A DNA stretch of 64,000 nucleotides from Paenibacillus glycanilyticus. GTDB taxonomy: Bacteria; Bacillota; Bacilli; Paenibacillales; Paenibacillaceae. Shown here in pieces: positions 7,389 to 15,433 of the stretch. The DNA is taken from NCBI RefSeq assembly GCF_030161375.1, contig NZ_BSSQ01000016.1:124001-188000 (forward strand), written 5' to 3'. The position numbers and the translations under genes were made by a program. Within the stretch, counting starts at the first letter, position 1; every line of letters starts with the position of its first letter. The notes under the pieces were generated by a model. It made no database searches. It worked only from the letters and a program-made list of their open reading frames with translations, and was not told where the DNA came from.

Positions 7389-9395
7389 TTATAAATTCCG
7401 TTCCCAGAATCGCCCTTGCGCGACGCCGTTAATAAACGCTTGAATGTTGGAATTGTTCAAATCGTACACGCCGGCTTCGTCCGCTTTTATTCTTACCGCG
7501 TCTAGAGCTTGCGGATTGCCGAGCGCCAGCGCAACCGGTTTGTAATGCTTGAAGGTGGTTTCGATAAACGCCAAGGCGGTTGGAGGAATAACCGGTTCGC
7601 TGCTTGCCAATAGTACGGCGTCGAATAGAGTAGGGTCGGTCGTCTCATAAGTAGCCGTTACCTTCAGCGGGTTCGGCAGGTCATGAAGTTTAGGGCCAAC
7701 AATCGTATAATTGACTTTCTGCTCCGTTAGAGCCGTCGTCCATTCGGCGAATAGTTCCACATCGGGATCGCCTACGCGTACGATGGCGACCTTTTTCGTG
7801 TCCGGCAAGAGGACGGTATTGGCCATGCTAAGCGCAGGCGATTTCTTGTCCGATTTCACTTCTAGGTTCTCCGCCGGCAGAGGAGCTCCGATATGGTCGG
7901 CTACCTCTTGCGCCAAGCTTCGATCGATCTGGTTCAACAAGGCGACGGCGTTTGTTTTGACCATACTCGATTTGCATTTACCAAGCTCGAAGCGAAGCGC
8001 CATTCTTACATGCTCTTGTTCGTAAGGAGCCAGACTGTTGTAAAACAGCTTTGCTTGCGAATAGAAGTCAAGGAAGCTATCGCTGCGTCCTCTGATCTTG
8101 CGGCCGTCAACCCGCTCTTGATAATGCGCATAACCGCCTTGCTCAGCCGGAACCGGCGCAGGTTGGTTGGCGTTTAAGCCGTTCTTGTGATAGCTTGTCT
8201 GCCCCTCATGAATCGTCATTTGATGCATGCCGTCCCGTTGATTGTTATGGAACGGGCACACGGGCCGATTGATCGGAATCTGATGGAAGTTAGGTCCGCC
8301 AAGGCGCGACAGCTGCGTATCGGTATACGAGAATAACCGCCCTTGCAGGAGGGGATCGTTCGAGAAATCGATACCGGGCACGACATGGCCGGGATGGAAG
8401 GCGATTTGCTCCGTTTCGGCAAAGAAATTGCTGACGTTTTGGTTCAAGGTCATTTTCCCCACCCGTCTCACGGGAACTTCCTCTTCCGGCCATAACTTGG
8501 TTGGATCGAGGATGTCGAAGTCGAATCGGTGCTCCTCTTCTTCGGGAATAAGCTGGAGACCTAGCTCCCACTCCGGGTACTGCCCTTTGTCTATGGCCTC
8601 ATACAGATCCTCTCTATGAAAGTCCGGGTTCTTGCCCGCTATTTGCTGCGCTTCATCCCAGACCATGGAGTGTACGCCCAAGACCGGCTTCCAATGGAAT
8701 TTCACGAAATGGGCTCGTCCAGCCGCATTCACCAGACGGAAGCTATGTACGCCAAAGCCTTCCATCATGCGCAAGCTGCGCGGAATGGCCCGGTCGCTCA
8801 TCGCCCACATGACCATATGGGCGGTCTCCGGATTTTGTCCGACAAAATCCCAGAACGTATCATGCGCGGTCGCGCCTTGCGGAATATCCGTATTTGGTTC
8901 CGGCTTGACGGCATGGACGAAATCCGGGAACTTGATCGCATCCTGAATAAAAAATACGGGGATGTTGTTGCCCACGAGGTCATAGTTGCCCTCATCCGTA
9001 TAGAACTTCGTCGCAAAACCTCGCACGTCGCGAACGGTATCATTCGAACCTCTTGATCCTTGTACCGTGGAGAACCGCACGAATACGGGCGTAATCTTCG
9101 ACGGGTCCGTCAGGAAATCTGCCCTGGTGAATTCCTCTAAAGACTCGTACAGTTGGAAAAAACCATGAGCCCCTACGCCCCGCGCATGTACGATTCTCTC
9201 GGGAATGCGCTCATGGTCGAAGTGAGTCATTTTCTCGCGGAAGTGGAAATCCTCCATAAGAGTAGGGCCCCGTAGTCCCGCTTTCAAAGAAAACTCGTCC
9301 TCCGCCATTTTCAGTCCCTGGTTTGTCGTTAAGCCGTGATTAGACTCGTTCTTTATCGTATATTCCTTTAATTGTTCGGTCTTCTTATTGTCCAT
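7389..9395 (-). CDS. katE: Large-subunit (HPII-type) catalase
   Basis: 668 residues from the ATG at 9395, chosen because AGGAGGG lies 5 bases upstream; the longer reading to 9440 has no such site. The protein converts hydrogen peroxide to water and oxygen using heme. Visible motifs are the distal-histidine region ARGVGAHGFF, the heme-pocket stretch RFSTVQGSRGSNDTVRDVRG, the asparagine segment NNIPVFFIQDA, and the proximal-tyrosine region GRLFSYTDTQLSRLGGP. The extra C-terminal portion (about 540-668) resembles the class I glutamine-amidotransferase-like flavodoxin-fold domain found only in large clade 2 catalases. Bacillus KatE is a general-stress and spore-associated catalase. No convincing PerR box is visible upstream. 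Confidence 0.95.
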   Translation of the reverse strand: MDNKKTEQLKEYTIKNESNHGLTTNQGLKMAEDEFSLKAGLRGPTLMEDFHFREKMTHFDHERIPERIVHARGVGAHGFFQLYESLEEFTRADFLTDPSKITPVFVRFSTVQGSRGSNDTVRDVRGFATKFYTDEGNYDLVGNNIPVFFIQDAIKFPDFVHAVKPEPNTDIPQGATAHDTFWDFVGQNPETAHMVMWAMSDRAIPRSLRMMEGFGVHSFRLVNAAGRAHFVKFHWKPVLGVHSMVWDEAQQIAGKNPDFHREDLYEAIDKGQYPEWELGLQLIPEEEEHRFDFDILDPTKLWPEEEVPVRRVGKMTLNQNVSNFFAETEQIAFHPGHVVPGIDFSNDPLLQGRLFSYTDTQLSRLGGPNFHQIPINRPVCPFHNNQRDGMHQMTIHEGQTSYHKNGLNANQPAPVPAEQGGYAHYQERVDGRKIRGRSDSFLDFYSQAKLFYNSLAPYEQEHVRMALRFELGKCKSSMVKTNAVALLNQIDRSLAQEVADHIGAPLPAENLEVKSDKKSPALSMANTVLLPDTKKVAIVRVGDPDVELFAEWTTALTEQKVNYTIVGPKLHDLPNPLKVTATYETTDPTLFDAVLLASSEPVIPPTALAFIETTFKHYKPVALALGNPQALDAVRIKADEAGVYDLNNSNIQAFINGVAQGRFWERNL

Positions 9396-9496
9396 ACGAA
9401 CCCTCCTAGCCAATTGTATTCGCGCAAGGCTTATGTTCATAAGGTACCCTATTAGCTAGGATTGAATCGCATTTATGGGGACTTTATTGCAAAACA

Positions 9497-9527
9497 AAGG
9501 CTGAACCGCGGCAAACGGTTCAGCCTT
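9497..9527 (-). terminator. Intrinsic terminator overlapping the end of the TetR gene
   Basis: A 12-bp stem (AAGGCTGAACCG with CGGTTCAGCCTT) that includes the last codons of the minus-strand TetR gene, followed on that strand by a T-rich run. Confidence 0.75.
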
Positions 9528-10155
9528 GTTCTTTTCTTATAAGCGGCAAATAAATCGTATCCACGATTTCGAGAATGGCTTCGTCGGTCAGAGGCGTGTG
9601 TGTCGTAAGCAGCTCGTACCGTACCAAGTCGATCGGAAGGCTAATGATTCGTTCGGACAACTCCTCGAGGACGACTTCGCCTCTCTGCTCGGCATGGCGC
9701 AAAATGTCCGTCATGGCGATCGCAAGCGGATCTTTGTCTCGCGATGATAAGTCCATCTTGGCATGCATCTCGTCGCCGTGCATATCAACCATCAAACCGT
9801 GAATGGTCTCCGCTCCGATCATCTGCATCGGCTTAATAATGCGGTCGAGCAACGCTAGCACGTCTTCCCGCAGGCTACCCGTATCGGGAGCATCTAGGGA
9901 AGGCTTTGGCATAAATTTGATCATCGTGGCGATAACCAGCTTCGCCTTGTTTGGCCATCTCCGGTATACGGCCGTTTTATTGGTCTTTGCCCGGATGGCC
10001 ACGGCTTCCATCGTCATCTTGGAATAGCCGGTCTCCTGCAGTTCGTCCCAGGCGGCGGACAAAATAGCGCTCTCCAGAACATCCCCGCGTCTCCGCGCTC
10101 CGCCGGGCTGTTGTTCTTCTTTATCCTGATTGCGATCTTTCGGCGATTCCGTCAT
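9520..10155 (-). CDS. TetR-family repressor, probable regulator of the adjacent MFS pump
   Basis: 211 residues from ATG 10155, preceded at 7 bases by GAGAAGGA; the frame extends to a TTG at 10197 without a site. After a charged, disordered leader of about 25 residues comes the TetR DNA-binding domain: ILSAAWDELQETGYSKMTME, then AVAIRAKTNKTAVYRRWPNK with the recognition helix around KTAVYRRW. The C-terminal ligand domain is variable and gives no substrate. It is divergent from an EmrB/QacA-type drug exporter. A perfect 26-bp palindrome lies in the shared intergenic region, so local repression relieved by a pump substrate is likely. Confidence 0.85.
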   Translation of the reverse strand: MTESPKDRNQDKEEQQPGGARRRGDVLESAILSAAWDELQETGYSKMTMEAVAIRAKTNKTAVYRRWPNKAKLVIATMIKFMPKPSLDAPDTGSLREDVLALLDRIIKPMQMIGAETIHGLMVDMHGDEMHAKMDLSSRDKDPLAIAMTDILRHAEQRGEVVLEELSERIISLPIDLVRYELLTTHTPLTDEAILEIVDTIYLPLIRKEQG

Positions 10156-10219
10156 CTCTTGTTCCTTCTCCCGCATCGTGTTCGTGTGCACGTCCAATTA
10201 GACTCTTGTAAATAGTATA

Positions 10220-10248
10220 TTGCATTTTCGCTAGAATTATAATATTGT
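10220..10248 (+). promoter_or_regulatory. Probable sigma-A promoter of the MFS gene
   Basis: TTGCAT (10220-10225), 17-base spacer, TATTGT (10243-10248). The predicted start near 10255 abuts the palindromic operator. Confidence 0.45.
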
Positions 10249-10255
10249 ATTGCAA

Positions 10256-10281
10256 TAAGGTACGGTACGTACCGTACCTTA
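10256..10281. promoter_or_regulatory. 26-bp perfect palindrome, candidate TetR operator
   Basis: Each half is TAAGGTACGGTAC or its complement, centred between 10268 and 10269. It lies between the divergent TetR and MFS genes, over the expected transcription start of the pump. Binding by the adjacent TetR protein is inferred. Confidence 0.75.
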
Positions 10282-10304
10282 AATGAGCGAAGAGGTGAAC
10301 AGTT

Positions 10305-11735
10305 ATGGCAAGAAGCCAAGCGGAGGCAGTCAAACCTGCCAAAGAAAAGATGGATCCCGGTATTTTAAAAATCGCGCTTATTCTTGTTCTTGGGGCAATC
10401 GTGCCCTTATTGGATTCAACGATGATCAATGTGGCGATCAATACGCTTGCGGTCGATCTGCACAGCTCGGTGTCGACGACGCAGTGGGTCATTACGGGTT
10501 ATGTGTTAACCATGGGGCTTGCCGTTCCGGTCTCTGGTTGGGCGATACAAAGGTTCGGCGGGAAAAATTTATACTTGTTCTCGCTCGTGGTTTTCCTCGT
10601 GTCCTCGCTTTTATGTTCCTTGGCGTGGAATACCGGCAGCTTGATTGGCTTCCGGTTATTGCAAGGGGTTGGGGCGGGGCTGCTTGTCCCGACGATTCAG
10701 AACATCCTAGTTCAATCTTCTGGAGGACGGGGCCTGGGCAGGCTGATCGCGCTAATCAGCATCCCGACATTGATTGGTCCGATTCTTGGTCCGGTCATCG
10801 GCGGATTAATTATGGATAACATGAGCTGGCGCTGGATCTTTTACGTGAACATTCCGGTTATGGCCGTTGCGATTTGGCTGTCCTGGCGGCATATTCCAAG
10901 GAGCGAAGCAGCGGCTAGCAAGCCGAAGTTTGATATTACCGGGTTCCTGCTGCTGTCTCCGGCTTTTGCAGCGCTTATCTACGGGATCTCGGAGCTGAGC
11001 TCTGAAGGGGGATTGTTCGCGGCAGGGACATTGGTTCCTCTGGTGGCGGGCATCCTATTAGCGGGAGCTTATATCGTGTACGCTTGGCGTGCGAAGCAAA
11101 CTCCGATGCTCGATTTGCATCTGTTCCGTTCCCGGCATTTCCTGGCGTCGAACGTTATTTTGTTCTTCACGGGCATGGTCATGAACGGGGCGCTCCTTCT
11201 GCTGCCGCTGTATTACGAGCAGGTTCGAGGCGAAAGCGTGCTGACGACCGGGCTGCTCTTGATTCCGCAAGGGATCGGGATGCTGCTGACGAGAAGTTGG
11301 ATCGGGAAAATGGCAGACCGGATTGGATCGCGGAGCATTGTGCTGGTCAGCCTTGCGGTAACGATGGCGGCATCAATTCCTTTCGCTTTTGCCGGAACGG
11401 ACACAAGCCATATTCTGCTGAGCGCCGCGCAGTTAGTGCGGGGGGCGGCCATGAACGGCATTTTTATTCCGCTTATGGTCTCGGCGTATGAAGGGCTACG
11501 CAAGGAGCAAATTCCGCATGCGAGCGTATCCACGCGAATTTTTCAAACGATTGGAGGGGCATTTGGCTCGGCCGTCTTGGCAACGGTGATCGGACATCAA
11601 CTGGCAGGCGGAAAAGGAGAAAACCTCGCTTCGCTGGCGGATGCTTATCAGGTTGCTTTCTGGTGGTCGGTCGGGTTTGCGGCGATTTCTTTTATTCCGG
11701 CGATCTTGCTGTCTAACCGCAAGAAACAGGCGTAA
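10305..11735 (+). CDS. MFS multidrug efflux transporter, DHA2 (EmrB/QacA) type
   Basis: 476 residues after a GAAGAGGTG site. The hydropathy pattern fits 14 membrane helices, as in the DHA2 group. The helix-1 signature LDSTMINVAINTL is the family's conserved LD-x-T-x-x-N-x-A motif. Motif C-like glycine/proline-rich helix 5 (IPTLIGPILGPVIGGLIMDN) is typical of proton-coupled drug antiporters. It exports drugs or dyes in exchange for protons. A cytoplasmic N-terminal tail of about 25 residues is charged. The gene is alone on its transcript and is very likely controlled by the divergent TetR repressor through the 26-bp palindrome in its promoter. Confidence 0.92.
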   Translation: MARSQAEAVKPAKEKMDPGILKIALILVLGAIVPLLDSTMINVAINTLAVDLHSSVSTTQWVITGYVLTMGLAVPVSGWAIQRFGGKNLYLFSLVVFLVSSLLCSLAWNTGSLIGFRLLQGVGAGLLVPTIQNILVQSSGGRGLGRLIALISIPTLIGPILGPVIGGLIMDNMSWRWIFYVNIPVMAVAIWLSWRHIPRSEAAASKPKFDITGFLLLSPAFAALIYGISELSSEGGLFAAGTLVPLVAGILLAGAYIVYAWRAKQTPMLDLHLFRSRHFLASNVILFFTGMVMNGALLLLPLYYEQVRGESVLTTGLLLIPQGIGMLLTRSWIGKMADRIGSRSIVLVSLAVTMAASIPFAFAGTDTSHILLSAAQLVRGAAMNGIFIPLMVSAYEGLRKEQIPHASVSTRIFQTIGGAFGSAVLATVIGHQLAGGKGENLASLADAYQVAFWWSVGFAAISFIPAILLSNRKKQA

Positions 11736-11868
11736 TGCCGGTTGCTCCCGTTATTTATTTCATTCTCTATTATATTTTCCATTCGAATCCTTTTAGAAGT
11801 ATACTAATTGGTAGATAATAGATTTAAGTGAAGCCTTACGAATTAAGATGCTTTTAAGGAGGATGCAA

Positions 11869-12336
11869 ATGTCTTATATCGTTGATTTTAAGAACGTGTC
11901 CACGGCGGGGTTGGAATCTTCTCCTGTCGTTGATGCGCTTGCCGGATTGCGGGCGAATGAAGCACGGTATTTCATGACCAAGTACAAGCATGAGTTCGAG
12001 GTGGTTCCCGCAAGCGAAAGCCAGGAGACGCTTGATTACGTGAACCGGGTTTTACAAGAGGAGCGCGGCATCGCGTTTGCCGCCAAGCCGCTTGAAACCT
12101 CGCGTTTTCAAGTAGAAAACATTCGTTTCGCGTTCGTTTTTTACGAGGATGGCCTTGCTCTCAACGTCATGTATACGGTGGATGATCCTAAGAAGCGGGC
12201 GGTTGGCTTCAAGCTTTCCGAAGGAATGGAGATTCCGAAGGAATTGGAAGAGAAGAAATTCAAGTTCGCCAGACAGAAGTCGAAGCTTGCCGGAACGATT
12301 CGCGGTTCGTATTTTGTCATTAAAGGGGAATATTAA
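11869..12336 (+). CDS. Conserved hypothetical protein, about 155 residues
   Basis: The start is ATG 11869, six bases after AAGGAGG; a longer frame to 11848 has no site. The protein is soluble, with no signal peptide or membrane helix, and is mixed alpha/beta by inspection. It begins MSYIVDFKNVSTAG and has a lysine-rich segment (residues about 120-145). No catalytic or metal motif is apparent and I do not recognise the family. It is followed 21 bases later by an SDR gene on the same strand, so the two may be co-transcribed. No terminator lies between them. It has its own 130-bp upstream gap. Confidence 0.7.
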   Translation: MSYIVDFKNVSTAGLESSPVVDALAGLRANEARYFMTKYKHEFEVVPASESQETLDYVNRVLQEERGIAFAAKPLETSRFQVENIRFAFVFYEDGLALNVMYTVDDPKKRAVGFKLSEGMEIPKELEEKKFKFARQKSKLAGTIRGSYFVIKGEY

Positions 12337-12357
12337 AGCATTAGGATAAGGAGCGAA

Positions 12358-13077
12358 ATGATGCAGAATATACAAAACAAAGTAGCGTTAATTACGGGAG
12401 CGGGGCGCGGAATCGGACGGGCTGTTGCGATCGCGTTTGCACAGGAAGGCATCCATGTTGGTCTCGTGGGGCGCACATTAGCCAATCTGCAGCAAGTGGC
12501 GGAAGAGCTGAAGGCCTATGACGTGAAAGTAGCCATTGCGGCGGGAGACGTGTCCAATCTGGAATCTATTACAACGGCGGTTGAACACATTCGCGGCGAG
12601 CTGGGCGCAATCGACATTCTGGTCAATAACGCGGGGATCGGCAAGTTTGGCGGTTTCATGGAGCTGACGCCTGAAGAGTGGACCAACATTATCGACGTTA
12701 ACGTGAAGGGCGTGTATTACACGACTCGGGCGGTACTGCCGGAGATGATGGAACGGAACACCGGAGATATTATTAACGTTGCATCCACTGCGGGTCAGAG
12801 AGGGGCGCCGCTCACAAGCGCGTATACCGCTTCCAAGGCAGCTGTCATTGGTCTTAGCGAGTCCTTAATGCTCGAGGTTCGCAAGAAAAACATTCGAGTA
12901 GTGACTTTAACGCCAAGTACAATCGCTACCGATCTTGCCATCGAGATGAATTTGACCGACGGCAATCCGGACAAGGTCATGCAGCCGGAAGATTTCGCGG
13001 AATTCATCGTTGCCCAGCTCAAGCTTCATCCTCGCGTCGTGCTTAAGCACGCCGGACTATGGTCAACGAATCCTTAG
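12358..13077 (+). CDS. SDR-family oxidoreductase, FabG-like
   Basis: 239 residues. Two adjacent ATG codons (12358, 12361) follow ATAAGGAG; the second has better spacing. Classical short-chain dehydrogenase features are complete: cofactor loop TGAGRGIGR, NNAG, catalytic Ser in NVASTAGQRG, and the YTASK Tyr-x-x-x-Lys pair. It reduces or oxidises a carbonyl/hydroxyl with NAD(P)H. Close relatives are annotated 3-ketoacyl-ACP reductase, but no fatty-acid genes are nearby, so the substrate is open. The C terminus is shorter than FabG and lacks the usual VTG-x-x-x-x-VDGG end. It is likely co-transcribed with the small protein before it and ends at a strong terminator. Confidence 0.85.
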   Translation: MMQNIQNKVALITGAGRGIGRAVAIAFAQEGIHVGLVGRTLANLQQVAEELKAYDVKVAIAAGDVSNLESITTAVEHIRGELGAIDILVNNAGIGKFGGFMELTPEEWTNIIDVNVKGVYYTTRAVLPEMMERNTGDIINVASTAGQRGAPLTSAYTASKAAVIGLSESLMLEVRKKNIRVVTLTPSTIATDLAIEMNLTDGNPDKVMQPEDFAEFIVAQLKLHPRVVLKHAGLWSTNP

Positions 13078-13092
13078 GTTTCATGCATAGAC

Positions 13093-13135
13093 AAAGACCA
13101 CCTATCGCCTTGTATCATGGCGTTAGGTGGTCTTT
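13093..13135. terminator. Bidirectional intrinsic terminator
   Basis: A 17-bp stem with one mismatch (AAAGACCACCTA paired with TAGGTGGTCTTT and an inner GC-rich part), followed by a T-run, between convergent SDR genes. Confidence 0.88.
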
Positions 13136-13149
13136 TTACTAGCCCTGTG

Positions 13150-13932
13150 CTACAGAACAGCCGATTTGCCGCCGTCAATATTAACGGCTGTACCCGTGAC
13201 ATACGAAGCGGCTTCCGATACAAGAAAGCCGATGACGTTGGCGGCTTCTTCCGCGCGGCCAATTCTGCCAAGCGGGATGTCGTGACGCGGATCGGCGGCG
13301 AATTCGTCCCAAGACAAGTCGGGGGCGGATGCCTGCCACGCCCGTTCGATCTGATCGCTTCTGATTAAGCCGATGCAGACGGCATTGACGCGAATCCCGT
13401 CTGCGGCTAGATCCTTGCTCATGGCTTTCGTTAGGGCAAGTCCCGCCGCACGGCTGACGGAGCTTGGCATCGACGAGCCGGAAGGGGTCTTTCCTCCAAC
13501 GGCTGTGACGTTAACGATCGCGCCGTTGCCCTTCTGGCGCAAATAAGGAAGAGCGGCTTTGGCGAAATGAACGGCGCCAAGCAGCTTCAGGTCCAGATCC
13601 GCCGACCATGCCGGGGAATCCAGCGCTTCAAAAGGTTTCCCCGCGCTTGTCCCCGCGTTGTTAACGAGAATGTCTATGCCGCCGAAACGCTCGGCTGTTG
13701 CCGCCACCGCGCGGTACACGTCCGCTTCAACCGATACATCTGCCGCGATGACCAAAGGCTCGGTGCCTGTCTTTTCCTTAATCCGTGCCGCAGCGTCCCT
13801 AAGCGGCCCTTCATGCCGGGCGACGAGGGCGACTTGGGCGCCTTCCGAAGCAAGCAGCATCGCTGTCGCAAATCCAATCCCTTTGCTGCCGCCCGTGATA
13901 ATCGCTATTTTGCCGTGCAATCCTAGATTCAT
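13150..13932 (-). CDS. SDR-family protein with substituted active-site Tyr and Lys
   Basis: 260 residues from ATG 13932; a GGAGGAG site lies 12 bases ahead and a GTG at 13953 is possible. The NAD(P) loop TGGSKGIG and NNAG are intact, and the C terminus has the classical SYVTGTAVNIDGG ending. In the active-site region (NVTAVGGKTPSGSS then MPSSVSRAAGLALTKAM) the position of the catalytic Tyr is Ser and that of the Lys is Arg (SSVSR where YxxxK is expected). Such substitutions occur in a recognised BKR-like SDR subgroup, so this is likely an inherited variant rather than decay. Catalytic activity by the standard mechanism is doubtful. The neighbour on the same strand upstream is an APH-like kinase, 45 bases away. 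Confidence 0.85.
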   Translation of the reverse strand: MNLGLHGKIAIITGGSKGIGFATAMLLASEGAQVALVARHEGPLRDAAARIKEKTGTEPLVIAADVSVEADVYRAVAATAERFGGIDILVNNAGTSAGKPFEALDSPAWSADLDLKLLGAVHFAKAALPYLRQKGNGAIVNVTAVGGKTPSGSSMPSSVSRAAGLALTKAMSKDLAADGIRVNAVCIGLIRSDQIERAWQASAPDLSWDEFAADPRHDIPLGRIGRAEEAANVIGFLVSEAASYVTGTAVNIDGGKSAVL

Positions 13933-13977
13933 TCTCTCTAACAACTCCTCCACCTGCGAAATGACTAGACTAGTCCA

Positions 13978-14862
13978 TTATAACTCCGCAGCGGTTGTAT
14001 AGTCGCGAACAATGACCTCGATCACGTGTTTTCCCCAGTTCGAAGCTTCCGAACCTTGCTCGTTCCAGGCATAAGTGATGAGCGCTTTCCACAAAGCCCA
14101 GCCGCGCGCGCGATCTATGGCAGACTGATCCGCCTTCATGCTTTCAAGGAACACGGAGCGGCTCTCGTCATCAAAAAAGTTCCAAGCCATGACCAAATCG
14201 CTAGAGGGGTCGCCAACGCCCATCGTGCCGAAATCGATTACGCCCGACAAGCGGCCATTGTGCGCAAGTAGATTGCCAACGGCAACGTCGCCGTGAAGCC
14301 ACAGAGGAGCGGCTTCGTATCTTGTGGCAAGAGCGAGCTCCCAGATTTCCGTTAGCAGTATCCGATCATAGGAGCCGTCCAGCTTCTCGATCACGGATCT
14401 TGTATCCTGATCGTACACGGCCAGATTTCCTCCGCGATGGAAGTTCTGGACGCCTGCAGGTACGCCATTTGTTGCATCGATCGCCTGCAGCTCCTTCAGA
14501 AATCCAGCCAGATCCTCGGCAAATTCGTTCAGATTGCGGATGTTGGCGTACGTGACGGTATCGCCTTCAATCCAGCGGTTCACGGACCAAGGAAGGGGGA
14601 AGTCCTCCGTAGGTTTGCCTTGAGCAACGGGGGCGGGGATAGGTAAAGACAATAACGGCTTGAATACAGGAAGCCAGGTCGTCTCCTTCTCCACGGCCGA
14701 GGCATAACGTTTATGGCTCGGAAGCCGTACCGTCATGTCGTTGCCGAGATGGTACGTCCGGTTATCGTGGCCGCTTTTTTCTACAGGCTTGATCTCAAGA
14801 TTCTGCCACTCCGGAAATTGGCTGCTAATAAGTCCGCGTACCAGTTCAGTCGTAATCTCCAT
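13978..14862 (-). CDS. Aminoglycoside phosphotransferase (APH)-family kinase
   Basis: 294 residues from ATG 14862 (GTG 14865 is also in frame). The protein-kinase-like fold is shown by the Brenner loop LWLHGDVAVGNLL (catalytic Asp and Asn) and the metal-binding GVIDFGTMGVGDPSSDL. It transfers phosphate from ATP to a small-molecule hydroxyl. Members of this exact type are common in soil Firmicutes and many do not confer resistance, so a resistance role is not claimed. It may share a transcript with the SDR gene downstream. A divergent HxlR regulator starts 188 bases away. Confidence 0.8.
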   Translation of the reverse strand: MEITTELVRGLISSQFPEWQNLEIKPVEKSGHDNRTYHLGNDMTVRLPSHKRYASAVEKETTWLPVFKPLLSLPIPAPVAQGKPTEDFPLPWSVNRWIEGDTVTYANIRNLNEFAEDLAGFLKELQAIDATNGVPAGVQNFHRGGNLAVYDQDTRSVIEKLDGSYDRILLTEIWELALATRYEAAPLWLHGDVAVGNLLAHNGRLSGVIDFGTMGVGDPSSDLVMAWNFFDDESRSVFLESMKADQSAIDRARGWALWKALITYAWNEQGSEASNWGKHVIEVIVRDYTTAAEL

Positions 14863-14957
14863 CACATCTTCGCCTCTTTCATGGATTGATCGATGTATCC
14901 TTGTTGTTGCAGTACCTCGATCATATCAACCTGACGCGGCTAGAGCAAAGGCTAAAA

Positions 14958-14979
14958 TGACTATAAACGTAAATAGTCA
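14958..14979. promoter_or_regulatory. Near-perfect 22-bp palindrome, candidate HxlR operator
   Basis: TGACTAT, then an AAACGTAA core, then ATAGTCA: 9 of 11 base pairs are symmetric. It lies between the divergent APH-like and HxlR genes, 71 bases before the HxlR start. Binding by the HxlR protein is inferred from position and symmetry. Confidence 0.55.
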
Positions 14980-15049
14980 GATCAACTAGCGGACAGTACT
15001 CCTGAGGCAGTTGAAATGGTAAAGTTATACATGGGAGGCGATCTGTTGT

Positions 15050-15433
15050 ATGCAAAATGAAGAAAAAGTGTTCAATACCGCCGTGGAAGCTACTCTTGAA
15101 GTGATGGGAGGCAAGTGGAAGCCGGTCATCTTATTTCATCTCACGTTTGGCAAGAAGCGCAACGGCGAATTTCTGAGGCTAATCCCCGACATCTCGCAGA
15201 AAGTGCTGACGCAGCAGCTGTTTGAGTTAGTGAGGGATGGCATTATCAACCGCATTTCTTATAATCAGGTGCCCCCGAAGGTTGAATACGAGTTAACGGA
15301 ATACGGGTGGAGCTTGAAGGCTATTTTGCATGCCATGTGCCGTTGGGGTGACGGGTATATCGATAAAAAATACGGCGACAAAGGGAAGGTATTGTTCCAG
15401 CCTCCGGGACCTGAAGAAGAGATTACGGAATGA
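15050..15433 (+). CDS. HxlR-family winged-helix regulator
   Basis: 127 residues, ATG 15050 after GGGAGG. The HxlR domain spans nearly the whole protein: EVMGGKWKPVILFHL at the start of the fold, the recognition helix region in DISQKVLTQQLFELVRDGII, and the wing NQVPPKVEYELTEYG. No cysteine is placed like the redox Cys of YodB/HypR near residue 6, so thiol sensing is not suggested. It binds as a dimer to inverted repeats; a good candidate lies 71 bases upstream. Its last 11 bases overlap the 3' end of the convergent PRISE-type reductase gene. Confidence 0.88.
   Translation: MQNEEKVFNTAVEATLEVMGGKWKPVILFHLTFGKKRNGEFLRLIPDISQKVLTQQLFELVRDGIINRISYNQVPPKVEYELTEYGWSLKAILHAMCRWGDGYIDKKYGDKGKVLFQPPGPEEEITE

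Noticed and set aside
9396..9519. SigB-type promoter before katE (a GGGTAC after GATTCA on the minus strand)
   Set aside because: The -35 match is poor and the position far from the chosen start; too weak to list.
13978..14862. Calling the APH-like and AAC(3)-like genes antibiotic resistance determinants
   Set aside because: Both are chromosomal-type family members whose close relatives often have no resistance role; only the family can be stated.
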